From positions 620,001 through 684,000 of the forward strand of contig OY829943.1 in the NCBI GenBank assembly GCA_963692465.1: 64,000 bases of DNA. The letters are read 5' to 3'. Both the position numbers and the translations under genes were made by a program. This DNA is from JAUZOB01 sp963692465 (GTDB lineage Bacteria; Bacteroidota; Bacteroidia; Bacteroidales; Prolixibacteraceae). Shown one piece after another: positions 1 through 9,402 of the stretch (the stretch's first letter is position 1; every line of letters begins with the position of its first letter). Under the pieces are notes generated by a model that was not told the DNA's origin, did no database searches, and worked only from the letters and a program-made list of their open reading frames with translations.

Positions 1-44
1 TCCCTTTTTTTGTTCCTTAATACCTAATAAAAAAAAGAATGTTT

Positions 45-2483
45 TCATTTAGTCACAGCGATAGTAAAAGCTACTGACTTCAAATCAGGAGCAGACAAAA
101 AGATTGTTGCTTTTGCCGGCACATCCAGCGACTGTACATAAAGTAACAACCGCCCCTTATAAGTCATCCGATGATTATCCTTGTAATTTTCGATATTATC
201 AGGATTAGAATCTTCCAATCCAAGCAGACGAACCGGTCCGGTTACACGGCAAGTAACTTCTGTATTATTTAAATACACCGGATTTCCATCTTTATCGGCC
301 AGATATATTTCGATAAGTGCAAGATCTTTGCGATCAGCTTTTAATACTTTAGTATTAGTCCGCGCCAGTAATTGTGTCGGCGGCCCGACTGATTTCAATT
401 CGGAAACAGCAACCTGTTGTCCATGATTCCTGCCAACAGCTTTCAATACACCCGGTTCAAAAGGAACATCCCATGCTAATACCTTTTGGGGTGAGTCAGC
501 AAGTTTTCGGATTCCGAGAGAACGATTATTTAAGAACAACTCCGTTTCTTCACAATTCGTAAAAGACAGAACTCTGATCAACTGTCCTTCTTTCCAGTTC
601 CATACCGGATCTGCTTGTTTATGAGACCAAAGACTCGTCGGTTCATTTCTTTTTTGCGGATCGGAGGTTCCGATATAAACCATTGGTTTATCACTCCACA
701 GACTCTGTCGGAAATAAAACTCCGGTTTCTTATGTGCAGCAAGATCAATAACACCGGCAGTATTCACATGATTAGGGTATTTGCCAGCTTCACCCAGATA
801 CTCTATTCCGGTCCACAGAAATTGTCCAAGTACATAATCATGATTCGTTACAGCCTTCCAAGCTTGAAGCGACATACCGGTTTCACTTCCGAACAAAACC
901 CGTTTAGGATATTTAGCATGATGCACTGCATATAAATCTTCCTGATAGTTATAGCCAGTCAAATCAAGTGCATCGGCATAACCCGTTTCATTTGACATTA
1001 CGGCAGAGGCCAGCCCAGCTGTTACCGGGCGAGTCGTATCAATCTGTTTAACCACCGAAACCAGCTCTCGGGCAATCACACCCAACCTGTTTGCATTCGG
1101 GAGTTTCGGATTATAACGCGCAAATGTTTGCGGATTCGTTGCATCATTCAGAATAGGATGCGAATAAGGATCATTCGGATAGTCAATTTCATTTCCAATA
1201 CTCCACATAATAACGGAAGGATGATTTCGATCACGTAAAACCTGATCTTTCAAATCGCGCTTTCCCCATTCTTTAAAATATTCCGAATAACCATCTTTGC
1301 CAGGTGTTCCGTTGTTCCAGCCCTGAAGCCATTTCAGTTTAGGAAGTTCCCACTCATCAAAAGCCTCGTCCATAACTAAGAAGCCCTTCTGATCGCATAA
1401 ATCGAGAAAAGCGGATGAATACTCATTATGACTGGTACGAATGGCATTACAGCCCATTTCTTTGAGTACATCCAGCCGGTGCGCAATTACTTTATCAGGG
1501 ACAGCTGACCCCAGACATCCGGCTTCATGATGCATACAGATGCCCTTCAATTTCACACTTTCCCCGTTCAGAAAGAATCCCTGATTCGGATCAAATCGCA
1601 GATCACGAATTCCGACACGCGTATATTGTCGATCAAGAAGTTTTCCGTCCTGCATAACTGAAGTGACCAATGTATATAAAAAGGGGGACCGGACACTCCA
1701 CAACCGCGGATTATGAACCGGAAATGATTGTTGTTTTGTTTCTTTTGAGCCGGGATTGAGAGCTATTTCCACCGCATCAGTTTTTGCAATGGTATCATGA
1801 CCTGCCAGTAAGACATTCTCCAGTTTTAAATCGGACTGCCGATCCAACTCATTCACTACCGTTGTTGCAACCTGAATATCCGACTGAATTGCTGAGACCT
1901 TTGGTGTTGTTACGGCAATCCCCCACTGCGCAATATGAGCATATCCAGACATAATCAATTTCACATCCCGATAAATTCCGGAACCGGTATACCAGCGCGA
2001 ATCTCCATATTTTGAATGATCCACTTTTACCGCAACACAGTTGGCTCCACCGAACTTTAAATACGGAGTAAGATCATACTGAAAAGAGATATATCCATTA
2101 GGACGCTTACCCAGATACTTTCCATTAATCCATACCTCACTATTATTATATACACCATCGAAGTAGAGAAAAACCTTTTGTTTCGAATAATTGGAAGGAA
2201 CCGTAAAATGTTTTCTATACCAACCTATTCCGCCGGGAAGATAAGCAGTAGAACTTGCCCAACGACTATCATAAGGGCCTTCGATCGACCAATCATGCGG
2301 AAGGTCAATATTACGCCATACAGCATCATTCAATTGAACTGTCTGTGCTCCAAACAAATCACCCCGATGAAATTTCCAACCGAAATTAAAATTCACAGTC
2401 GTTCTACCGGTAATCTGTGTCTGTGCCATCACAGCACCAAACGTCAGGCAGAAAAAAGCAGCAAATAGAAGTCTCTTATTCAT
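45..2483 (-). CDS. Glycoside hydrolase family 2 (beta-galactosidase type), secreted
   Basis: An 812-residue GH2 enzyme that probably removes terminal beta-galactosyl or related residues from oligosaccharides in the periplasm. A Sec signal peptide (about residues 1-20, ending AVMA|Q) is followed by the sugar-binding jelly-roll (WYRKHFTVP, DGVYNNSEVWING), an Ig-like domain, a TIM barrel and C-terminal beta domains. The catalytic acid/base is E432 in the GNE motif (SIGNEID) and the likely nucleophile is E534 (FGSETGM). The substrate is not fixed by sequence; beta-glucuronidase or another exo activity in GH2 remains possible. It stands alone upstream of fumarase on the same strand, separated by a terminator, so it is probably transcribed separately. 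The start is set by the signal peptide. Confidence 0.88.
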   Translation of the reverse strand: MNKRLLFAAFFCLTFGAVMAQTQITGRTTVNFNFGWKFHRGDLFGAQTVQLNDAVWRNIDLPHDWSIEGPYDSRWASSTAYLPGGIGWYRKHFTVPSNYSKQKVFLYFDGVYNNSEVWINGKYLGKRPNGYISFQYDLTPYLKFGGANCVAVKVDHSKYGDSRWYTGSGIYRDVKLIMSGYAHIAQWGIAVTTPKVSAIQSDIQVATTVVNELDRQSDLKLENVLLAGHDTIAKTDAVEIALNPGSKETKQQSFPVHNPRLWSVRSPFLYTLVTSVMQDGKLLDRQYTRVGIRDLRFDPNQGFFLNGESVKLKGICMHHEAGCLGSAVPDKVIAHRLDVLKEMGCNAIRTSHNEYSSAFLDLCDQKGFLVMDEAFDEWELPKLKWLQGWNNGTPGKDGYSEYFKEWGKRDLKDQVLRDRNHPSVIMWSIGNEIDYPNDPYSHPILNDATNPQTFARYNPKLPNANRLGVIARELVSVVKQIDTTRPVTAGLASAVMSNETGYADALDLTGYNYQEDLYAVHHAKYPKRVLFGSETGMSLQAWKAVTNHDYVLGQFLWTGIEYLGEAGKYPNHVNTAGVIDLAAHKKPEFYFRQSLWSDKPMVYIGTSDPQKRNEPTSLWSHKQADPVWNWKEGQLIRVLSFTNCEETELFLNNRSLGIRKLADSPQKVLAWDVPFEPGVLKAVGRNHGQQVAVSELKSVGPPTQLLARTNTKVLKADRKDLALIEIYLADKDGNPVYLNNTEVTCRVTGPVRLLGLEDSNPDNIENYKDNHRMTYKGRLLLYVQSLDVPAKATIFLSAPDLKSVAFTIAVTK

Positions 2484-2603
2484 TACAGATTTTTGTTTTG
2501 AATTTTTCTCAAAATAGTCAAGCAGATAAATAATCTGTTCTAATAAGACGAATGAAACAACACTTTTCCCCTATTTTAATCTAAATATTCTTTTACCGCA
2601 TAA

Positions 2604-2636
2604 AAAAAGGGACTTACCCGAAGATAGTCCCTTTTT
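2604..2636 (-). terminator. Rho-independent terminator after fumarase
   Basis: An 11-bp perfect stem (AAAAAGGGACT with AGTCCCTTTTT) encloses an 11-nt loop, 19 bp past the fumarase stop codon. On the minus strand it is followed by a run of T, which gives the direction. It separates fumarase from the downstream GH2 gene. Confidence 0.85.
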
Positions 2637-2654
2637 GATTTATTAAAAAACGAT

Positions 2655-4259
2655 TTAGAATTCGTCAAAGAAATTATTTCCTTTATCATCAACAAGGATA
2701 AAAGCAGGGAAATTCTCAACCCGTATTTTACGGACTGCTTCCATTCCTAATTCCTCAAAGTCAACAACCTCAACCGATTTGATACTGTTCTTGGCAAGAA
2801 TAGCAGCAGGACCCCCAATTGAACCGAGGTAGAAACCACCATGTTTCTTACAAGCATCCGTAACCTGTTGAGAACGGTTCCCTTTGGCAACCATAATCAT
2901 TGAACCTCCGTTTTCCTGGAAAAGGTCAACGTATGGGTCCATACGACCAGCTGTTGTTGGTCCGAAACTACCGGAAGCCATTCCGTTCGGAGTTTTAGCC
3001 GGGCCGGCATAATAGACCGGATGGTCTTTCATATAAGCAGGAAGCGGTTTGCCTTCATCAAGCATTTGTTTGATACGGGCATGAGCAATATCACGAGCAA
3101 CAATTAAGGTTCCCTTAAGATTTAAACGGGTCTTGATCGGATATTTAGCCAGTTCTTTGCGAACTTCATCCATTGGTCGATCCAGATCAATATCAACGGC
3201 AGGTTGCAGGTAAGGAGCCTTTGCCGGTAAGAAACGAGCCGGATTCTTTTCCAGTTCTTCCAAAAAGATTCCGTCTTCGGTAATTTTAGCCTTAATGTTC
3301 CGGTCTGCGCTACAGCTAACACCAATCCCAACCGGACAAGAAGCAGCATGACGAGGTAAACGGATCACTTTTACGTCGTGAACAAAATATTTACCACCGA
3401 ACTGAGCCCCAATACCACTCTTTTGGCAGATCTTCGTAACTTTTTCTTCCCATTCCAGATCACGAAAAGCCTGACCACCATCATTTCCATGAGTCGGAAG
3501 GTTATCCAGATAACCGGTAGAAGCTTTCTTCACACAAGTCAGGTTTGCTTCTGCAGAAGTACCGCCAATAACAATTGCCAGGTGGTAAGGGGGACAAGCA
3601 GCGGTCCCCAGGTCTTTAATCTTCTGCGAGATAAACTTAGTAAGCGACTCTTCATTCAACAGTGATTTAGTCTGTTGATAAAGAAAAGTTTTATTTCCTG
3701 ATCCGCCTCCCTTGGTAACAAATAAGAATTCGTATTCATTTCCTTCGGTAGCATGAATATCAATCTGAGCCGGAAGGTTGGTTCCTGTATTTTTTTCTTC
3801 GGTCATGGTATAAGGAACAACCTGTGAATACCGAAGATTGCGGTCACGATAAGTCTCGTAGATTCCCTTGGAAAGAAATTCGGCATCAACTGCATTAGTC
3901 CATACTTGTTCGCCTTTTTCTGCCACAACGATAGCCGTGCCGGTATCCTGACAGGTAGGGAGTTCGCCTTCAGCCGCAACGACCTGGTTCAGCAACATGG
4001 TGTAAGCAACGAACCGGTCATTATCGCTAGCTTCCGGATCATCCAGAATTTTAGCAACTTTTGCAAGGTGAGCAGGACGCAGATAAAATGAGACATCTGC
4101 AAATGCTTCTTTTGCTAACAACTCCAGTCCCTTGGGCTGAACTTTCAATATTTTACGACCTTCAACTTCAATAGTTGAAACGTAATCCTTTGTCAAAAGA
4201 CGATATTTGGTATCATCCTTCTGAATAGGAAATGGTTTTTGATAGATAAATTCTGACAT
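2655..4259 (-). CDS. Class I (Fe-S) fumarate hydratase
   Basis: A 534-residue, full-length class I fumarase that interconverts malate and fumarate, placing it in the reductive branch to succinate. The three cysteines expected to bind the [4Fe-4S] cluster are visible: C103 (PTCQDTG), C222 (AACPPYH) and C316 (GVSCSAD). Their spacing is the same as in the Leishmania enzyme (C133, C252, C346). The N-terminal alpha domain covers about residues 1-330 and the beta domain follows (ASGSFGPTTAGRMD). Single-chain organisation, as in E. coli FumA/FumB. A -7 box lies upstream and a terminator downstream, so it is likely monocistronic. The oxygen-labile cluster fits an anaerobe. Confidence 0.95.
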   Translation of the reverse strand: MSEFIYQKPFPIQKDDTKYRLLTKDYVSTIEVEGRKILKVQPKGLELLAKEAFADVSFYLRPAHLAKVAKILDDPEASDNDRFVAYTMLLNQVVAAEGELPTCQDTGTAIVVAEKGEQVWTNAVDAEFLSKGIYETYRDRNLRYSQVVPYTMTEEKNTGTNLPAQIDIHATEGNEYEFLFVTKGGGSGNKTFLYQQTKSLLNEESLTKFISQKIKDLGTAACPPYHLAIVIGGTSAEANLTCVKKASTGYLDNLPTHGNDGGQAFRDLEWEEKVTKICQKSGIGAQFGGKYFVHDVKVIRLPRHAASCPVGIGVSCSADRNIKAKITEDGIFLEELEKNPARFLPAKAPYLQPAVDIDLDRPMDEVRKELAKYPIKTRLNLKGTLIVARDIAHARIKQMLDEGKPLPAYMKDHPVYYAGPAKTPNGMASGSFGPTTAGRMDPYVDLFQENGGSMIMVAKGNRSQQVTDACKKHGGFYLGSIGGPAAILAKNSIKSVEVVDFEELGMEAVRKIRVENFPAFILVDDKGNNFFDEF

Positions 4260-4335
4260 AACGATTAAAATATTTTCGAAATTATAATAGATGAACGACT
4301 TAGCTCTTAATTCGAACCCATTGAATTAAGCCGCT

Positions 4336-4343
4336 CAAAGATA
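4336..4343 (-). promoter_or_regulatory. -7 box for fumarase
   Basis: On the minus strand the sequence reads TATCTTTG, a full match to the Bacteroidota -7 consensus TAnnTTTG, about 77 bp before the fumarase ATG. No convincing -33 TTTG is seen at 19 bp. Confidence 0.5.
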
Positions 4344-4461
4344 AATAATCTGCGTTAAAAAGGAGCAATTGAATCAAAATGAAACACAGTGCAAAGTAAA
4401 ATTAACTCACTTTACAACATCTTTCCAGTCCGACGCATCAATTAATCGTTCTGTACGAGTC

Positions 4462-5697
4462 TTATTTATGGAAGAATAAATAACAGATAAAAATAGCAGC
4501 AATAGCACCGGCTAAGTCAGCCATTAGTCCGCAAACCAAAGCATAACGGGTTTTGGAGATACCCACCGAACCGAAGTAAAGAGCAACAATATAGAAAGTT
4601 GTATCGGCTGCTCCCTGAAAAGTACAAGATAATCGGCCTGCAAATGAGTCAGGACCATAAGTTTTCATCGTTTCAATCATCATTCCTCTGGCCCCATTTC
4701 CACTCAACGGTTTCATAAAGGCCGTCGGCAAAGCATTAACAAAATCAGTATTGACTCCCATTTTAGTAAAGCACCAACGGAAAGCCTCGACCACCGCATC
4801 CATCGCTCCTGAAGCTCTAAAAACCGCAATACTAACCAGAATCGCAATCAAGTAAGGAATAATCTTAACCGCAACACCGAAGCCCTCTTTCGCCCCGGAT
4901 ATAAACGTCTCGTATACATTGACTTTTTTAATCAATGCCATCGTTATAAACCCAACAATGACTGAAAAAATGATTACGTTACTCACCAATCTGGAGATCG
5001 TGGTTATTTGTTGCTGATCAAGAGTTGAGAAAAAATAAAGGACCCCGACGATCAACAGGACTAATCCGCCCAGATAAGCCAAAATAACCCGGTTAAAAAG
5101 GTTGATCCGTTGAAAAATCGAAACCGTAATCAGTCCAACAATGGTTGAACAGAAGGTTGCTAGAAGAATCGGAACAAAAATATCTGCCGGGTCATGAGCT
5201 CCCAACTGGGACCGATACATGATGATCGTTATCGGAATCAGAGTGAGTCCCGAAGCATTCAGCGTCAGAAACATGATTTGGGCATTACTTGCCGTATCTT
5301 TATGCGGATTGGACTCCTGCATCTCCTTCATCGCCTTCAGTCCCATCGGAGTTGCCGCATTGTCCAATCCCAGCATATTCGCTGTAAGATTCAACAAGAT
5401 TGAACCGAATGCAGGATGATCCTTTCCTAATTCAGGAAATAATTTGGAGAAAAAGGGACCAACAATTTTCGAAAGTATTTTTACAACTCCCCCGGCCTCG
5501 CCTACTTTCATCAATCCAAGCCATAGTGTTAGAATCCCCGTTAATCCGATAGAGATATCAAATCCCGACTTTGCCATATCGAATGTTGCCTGAATGATGG
5601 TCGGGAAAATATTCATATCCCCCCAAAAAATCAACTTACAGGAAGCAATTACAAAAGCGATCAGGAAAAAGAAAACCCAAATATAATTAAGCACCAT
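4462..5697 (-). CDS. SpmA/SpmB-like fused membrane protein (nucleoside-recognition/gate domains)
   Basis: A 411-residue polytopic membrane protein with two gate-type halves, resembling fused spore maturation proteins SpmA and SpmB. These are common in non-sporulating Bacteroidota, where the transported solute is unknown. The N-terminal half carries the conserved NATPMGLKAMKEMQE segment after LTANMLGLD. The C-terminal half carries PLSGNGARGMM and the GAADTTFY motif. About ten hydrophobic segments are visible. The ATG at 5697 (MVLNYIWVFFF) was chosen because it begins directly at the first membrane segment; the frame is open further upstream to 5814, but that part is hydrophilic and unlike the family. 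No operon partner is evident. Confidence 0.85.
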   Translation of the reverse strand: MVLNYIWVFFFLIAFVIASCKLIFWGDMNIFPTIIQATFDMAKSGFDISIGLTGILTLWLGLMKVGEAGGVVKILSKIVGPFFSKLFPELGKDHPAFGSILLNLTANMLGLDNAATPMGLKAMKEMQESNPHKDTASNAQIMFLTLNASGLTLIPITIIMYRSQLGAHDPADIFVPILLATFCSTIVGLITVSIFQRINLFNRVILAYLGGLVLLIVGVLYFFSTLDQQQITTISRLVSNVIIFSVIVGFITMALIKKVNVYETFISGAKEGFGVAVKIIPYLIAILVSIAVFRASGAMDAVVEAFRWCFTKMGVNTDFVNALPTAFMKPLSGNGARGMMIETMKTYGPDSFAGRLSCTFQGAADTTFYIVALYFGSVGISKTRYALVCGLMADLAGAIAAIFICYLFFHK

Positions 5698-5911
5698 GGT
5701 CTGAAAATATTCAAATAGGTCGTAAAAGTATAGAAATTCAGTTAAAATGTTAGAGTTTCTCTCGATTTTAGGAAAAAAGTTTAAAAACATTAATTCGCCC
5801 CCCTCTACATCCACTAGTCTGTTTTCAAAACTTCAATTCTTATTCGGAAAAATCTTCCTACAAACCGTATTTACTTCTTCTCCAATCACCCATTTTTTAA
5901 TTACAATTAAA

Positions 5912-5986
5912 TTAGCCTTCGCTTACCGTTTACTTACCAATTGGGTAAGCCAAGGGTAAGTAAAGGGTAAGCGAAGGGTAAGTAAT
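5912..5986. repeat. GGGTAAG tandem repeat forming a long inverted repeat
   Basis: Four direct 11-bp units beginning GGGTAAG (5943, 5954, 5965, 5976) vary only in the last four bases. The last two and a half units (5955-5981) are also complementary to 5912-5938, with 25 of 27 positions pairing across a 16-bp spacer. The block lies between two divergently transcribed genes, so it is not an ordinary terminator. It could be a protein-binding array, a hairpin RNA leader or a small mobile repeat. I do not recognise the family. Confidence 0.8.
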
Positions 5987-6075
5987 GTATACCAATGTTT
6001 TCTTATTACAGCAAAGCATATGTCCGATTTTAAATTCTTATCTTGTCTGCCATAAAATACAGACAGAAGCATTGT

Positions 6076-6834
6076 ATGAAAAAGCTCTTACTTTTATGCT
6101 GCGGACTACTATTAGGTAGTGGATTGTATGCACAACAAATTGAAGGATATAACTTTTCTGTTGCTTTCGGATATACCATTCCGGTTGGATCTTTTGCTTC
6201 CAGTGACTGGAAAAGTAATGGGTCCGGGTTAGCAAACAACGGGCTCTCACTTGATTTAGCTTATAATTACACCCCCGACCGGACTTTTGGTCTGACAGGC
6301 GGACTGTATTTTTCCAACTTAACAACCAATGACACGTCCATTTCTTCCAGACTGGAAAGCATGATGGGAAAATTATTGAATCGCACAATAACCGATCAGG
6401 ACCGTAGAAAAATCAACTATGAGTCAAACGACTGGCGCTGGGGTTCTGTATTAATCGGCCCACGATTGGTTCTTCCTTGCGGAAAAGGGGTTTTCGATGC
6501 AAAGATTTTATCAGGAGTTCAATATACTTATCTTCCTTATCAGCAAATGGTTTTGAAAAACACAGACAATAGAACTTATAACATTGAAACGGCAGACAAA
6601 AACAAGTTTTCTCTGCCGTTCCGATTCTCCACCTCATATAGTTGTCCCATTCAGAATAAAATCAGCTTTAAGATCCAAGCCGATTATTACAGAGCGAATA
6701 CCTCTTATGACCTGAACGAGCAAATCATCAACGAGTCTTCCCAACAACTGGTTAATCCTACAGCCGTTGAGTCTTACAAAATTCACATTCAGACAGTAAG
6801 CATTGGTGTCGGCCTGGTTTACGATCTCAATTAA
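6076..6834 (+). CDS. Outer-membrane beta-barrel protein, function unknown
   Basis: A 252-residue protein with a signal peptide (MKKLLLLCCGLLLGSGLYAQ|Q) followed by alternating amphipathic strands rich in Tyr, Phe and Asn. An aromatic final strand (SIGVGLVYDLN) is typical of small outer-membrane barrels of the OmpA/porin-like superfamily. No OmpA peptidoglycan-binding domain is present. The ATG at 6076 is chosen because the signal peptide starts there; an in-frame ATG at 6043 would add a hydrophilic leader. The gene stands alone and is divergent from the SpmA/SpmB-like gene. Function cannot be assigned. Confidence 0.75.
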   Translation: MKKLLLLCCGLLLGSGLYAQQIEGYNFSVAFGYTIPVGSFASSDWKSNGSGLANNGLSLDLAYNYTPDRTFGLTGGLYFSNLTTNDTSISSRLESMMGKLLNRTITDQDRRKINYESNDWRWGSVLIGPRLVLPCGKGVFDAKILSGVQYTYLPYQQMVLKNTDNRTYNIETADKNKFSLPFRFSTSYSCPIQNKISFKIQADYYRANTSYDLNEQIINESSQQLVNPTAVESYKIHIQTVSIGVGLVYDLN

Positions 6835-6988
6835 TTTCGTCACATAGACTCACCGTAATTCAGGAAATCAATCCGACTCAGAGAAAAAGAGTAAAAAAAT
6901 CAACGATTCGAAGCTATTGGAATATAATGTTTTGAGGAATTAAAACCCGCTAAAAGCCGCATAGGTTGCAGCAAAAAAGAATATAGAT

Positions 6989-7019
6989 TTTGAAAATGTC
7001 GAAATAAATTCTACTTTTG
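6989..7019 (+). promoter_or_regulatory. Promoter of tRNA-Lys
   Basis: A perfect Bacteroidota housekeeping promoter: TTTG at 6989-6992, a 19-bp spacer, then TACTTTTG (TAnnTTTG) at 7012-7019. It lies 31 bp before the tRNA. Confidence 0.8.
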
Positions 7020-7050
7020 CCAACGCTTTCGAAAGGAAAGCAATGTTGAT

Positions 7051-7123
7051 GATCCAGTAGCTCAGTTGGTAGAGCACATCCCTTTTAAGGATGGGGTCTT
7101 GGGTTCGAGTCCCAGCTGGATCA
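7051..7123 (+). tRNA. tRNA-Lys (anticodon TTT)
   Basis: A 73-nt cloverleaf. The acceptor stem GATCCAG/CTGGATC is fully paired, the D stem is GCTC/GAGC, and the anticodon stem CATCC/GGATG carries loop CTTTTAA (anticodon TTT). The T arm has the canonical TTCGAGT loop. Discriminator A73 is encoded and CCA is not. Part of its T arm and acceptor (7103-7118) is repeated exactly at 10931-10946. Confidence 0.97.
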
Positions 7124-7147
7124 CACTTTCGGACATCAAATGAAACT

Positions 7148-7182
7148 AAAAGCGCTTAAATCTTTGATTTAAGCGCTTTTTT
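7148..7182 (+). terminator. Terminator of tRNA-Lys
   Basis: A 15-bp perfect stem (7148-7162 with 7166-7180, core AGCGCTTAAATC) with a 3-nt loop and a T-rich tail, 25 bp after the tRNA. Confidence 0.88.
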
Positions 7183-7439
7183 ATTTTCGGCAATGTGTCA
7201 AAATATGCACCAATTCGCAAAATAGTGGTGCTCGACAGAAAAAAACAATTCTTATTTATCTAATTTTTTATCCCCTAAATTGACGAAGATCCCATTTTGT
7301 ACCAATACGTATAACTACATTGACATGATAAAGGACAAAGGGGTGATCCACCAATTTGGACACAACTAACCATAGTATGGAAACATTCTTTTTTCAGTAT
7401 TTCCTGATCTTTGCATTGGAAACATTAAAAAATAGAACC
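7183..7439. other. Intergenic, no gene seen
   Basis: A+T-rich stretch between the tRNA-Lys terminator and the hydrolase gene. Apart from a near-match -7 box (GATCTTTG, 7406-7413) about 27 bp before the hydrolase ATG, I see no gene, RNA or repeat. Confidence 0.5.
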
Positions 7440-8345
7440 ATGCAAAAAGTAAGTTTTAAAAACAGAAACTGGGATGTAGCCGGACACCTATACTTTCCCG
7501 AAAATTACGATAATACAAAGAAATATCCCGCCATTGTTTGTGTGCATCCCGGCAGCAGCGTGAAAGAGCAAACTGTTAGCTTGTATGCCAATCAACTCGC
7601 TAAAAATGGTTTTGTTACTTTAACCTTTGACGCTTCATTTCAGGGTGAAAGTGGTGGCGAACCAAGATTTTTGGAAGAGCCGACAACACGTGTGGAAGAC
7701 ATTCGCTGCGCAGTAGATTATTTAACAACATTGAACTTTGTCGATAATGACCGCATTGGAGCAATGGGCGTTTGTGCAGGTGGCGGTTATGCTGCCAATG
7801 CTGCCATAACGGAGAAAAGAATTAAAGCCATTGCTACCGTTGTAGGAACCAACGCAAGCAGAGCTTTTAGAGAAGCTAATCCAATGGAGACGCTTAAAGC
7901 GGTAGCACAACAAAGAACAGCAGAAGCCAATGGTGCTGAAAAACAAATCAACAACTGGATACCTAACTCTGTCGAAGAAGCCAAACAAATAGGGTTTGAA
8001 GAAATGGATTTATTGGAAGCAATTGATTATTACAGAACACCTCGTGGAGAACATCCAAATTCTTGTAATAAACTACTTTTCACGAGTATGAGCAACCTAA
8101 TTATGTTTGATGCCTTTCATTTGGCGGAGTATTTCCTCACGCAACCACTTTTGGTAATTGTTGGCGACAAAGTTGGTGGTTTTGGTTCGTACAGAGATGG
8201 TTTCGATTTGTATAACAAAGCAGCTTCCGGCAATAAAAAAATATACATCGTAAAAGGTGCAAGTCACTATGATTTGTACGACCGTCCCGAAGCTATCAGA
8301 GAAGCATTGGAACAAATAACTCCCTTCTTCGAAGAAAATCTTTGA
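7440..8345 (+). CDS. Alpha/beta hydrolase, dienelactone-hydrolase-like
   Basis: A 301-residue alpha/beta hydrolase. The nucleophile elbow reads GVCAGGG with C112 at the nucleophile position, as in the cysteine-type dienelactone hydrolases. The remaining triad candidates are an Asp in VIVGDKVGG and a His in KGASHYDLYD. HPGSSVKEQ near the N-terminus is the oxyanion region. No signal peptide, so cytoplasmic. The ATG at 7440 is preferred over one at 7356 because the fold begins at MQKVSFKNRNWDV and the -7 box lies at 7406-7413. It lies in the accessory region next to a disrupted AraC regulator that may have controlled it. Substrate unknown. Confidence 0.8.
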   Translation: MQKVSFKNRNWDVAGHLYFPENYDNTKKYPAIVCVHPGSSVKEQTVSLYANQLAKNGFVTLTFDASFQGESGGEPRFLEEPTTRVEDIRCAVDYLTTLNFVDNDRIGAMGVCAGGGYAANAAITEKRIKAIATVVGTNASRAFREANPMETLKAVAQQRTAEANGAEKQINNWIPNSVEEAKQIGFEEMDLLEAIDYYRTPRGEHPNSCNKLLFTSMSNLIMFDAFHLAEYFLTQPLLVIVGDKVGGFGSYRDGFDLYNKAASGNKKIYIVKGASHYDLYDRPEAIREALEQITPFFEENL

Positions 8346-8370
8346 CGAATCCTATAAAAATGAAATATAG

Positions 8371-8454
8371 ATAAACAAACAATTATGGTGGTTGTTGATA
8401 GAATGTATAGCATTAATTCTGTTCGCATTTTTCTATTGGAAACGAAAACATTGA
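8371..8454 (+). pseudogene. 27-codon membrane mini-ORF without a normal start
   Basis: An open frame between the hydrolase and AraC genes encodes a short peptide with one strongly hydrophobic segment (LWWLLIECIALILFAFFYW) and a basic end (KRKH). The frame opens with ATA AAC AAA where a start would be expected, so it has either lost its ATG or is not translated. The hydrophobic pattern followed by positive charge resembles real small membrane proteins, but there is no comparative support. Confidence 0.3.
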
Positions 8455-8486
8455 TAGCAATAAACAGCATTTAAAGACATGCCATT

Positions 8487-9344
8487 ATGAAAACAATTAA
8501 TTCCCTATCAGCATTTCACAAATTATTATCCATTGCACCGCCTTTGCATCCTTTGGTGAGCGTAGTACAGGTTTCGGAGATTCACGCTATAAACTCTGAT
8601 GTATGGAAAAAATTCACGACAAATTTCTATACCATTTCGCTGAAAAACAATATCCAATCGAAAATCAAATACGGACAAAATTATTATGATTTCGACAATG
8701 GAACGATGACTTTTACAGCCCCCAGGCAAGTTCAATCGGTGGAAGTGGAAGCAACCAATACTTTTAATCAAACTATAGGGACAGGCTATGTGCTAATGTT
8801 TCATCTCGATTTTTTAGGAAAACATCCTTTAGCAGCTAACATCAAAAATTACAGTTTCTTTTCCTATTCAGTAAAAGAAGCATTGCATCTATCCGAAAAT
8901 GAGGAAGCTAATGTTATCGCCATTTTAAAAAAAATTGAAGAAGAATACCAGCATATCGACAAGCACACGCAAGACGTTATTTTGTCTCTAATAGATTTAT
9001 TATTGAATTACAGTAACCGCTTTTACGAAAGACAATTCATCACCCGAAAAAACGAAAACAGTGATTTACTCACAAAAACGGAACACTTTATCAATGCGTA
9101 TTTTAATGTTGATGAAGGATTGCATAAAGGGGTTCTTACCGTAGAATATTTGGCAAGCCAACTTAATCTATCTGCCAGTTATTTGAGTGATGCACTTCGT
9201 TCGCTTACAGGGCAAAATGCACAACAACACATTCACGAAAAATTGATTGAGAAAGCAAAGGAATATTTAACAACAACTAATCTAACGGTATCCGAAATTG
9301 CTTACAATTTGGGCTTTGAGCGGCCTCAATCGTTTAATAAACTA
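8487..9344 (+). pseudogene. AraC-family regulator, 5' part, interrupted by an IS element
   Basis: Encodes the first 286 residues of an AraC-type transcription factor. An N-terminal sensing domain (about 1-190) is followed by two helix-turn-helix segments: LTVEYLASQLNLSASYLSDA and the start of LTVSEIAYNLGFERPQSFNKL. The frame is broken by the insertion at 9345 and would end 12 bases later at a stop inside the element. Joining the two flanks at the CTA duplication restores the rest of the recognition domain (see 10623-10676) to give a 303-residue protein of normal family length. As it stands the regulator lacks the end of its second HTH and is presumably inactive. It probably controlled the neighbouring hydrolase. 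Confidence 0.88.
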
Positions 9345-9402
9345 TGGAGTTGCTAACTTTAGGCGGACATGGAGTTAAGGTGTAAAGCATTAACTTTATG
9401 AT

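Noticed and set aside
4462..5697. SpmA/SpmB-like gene as evidence of sporulation
   Set aside because: Fused homologues occur widely in non-sporulating Bacteroidota, and no other spore genes are present.
5943..5986. GGGTAAG units as a CRISPR array
   Set aside because: Units are 11 bp with no spacers, and no cas genes lie in the window.
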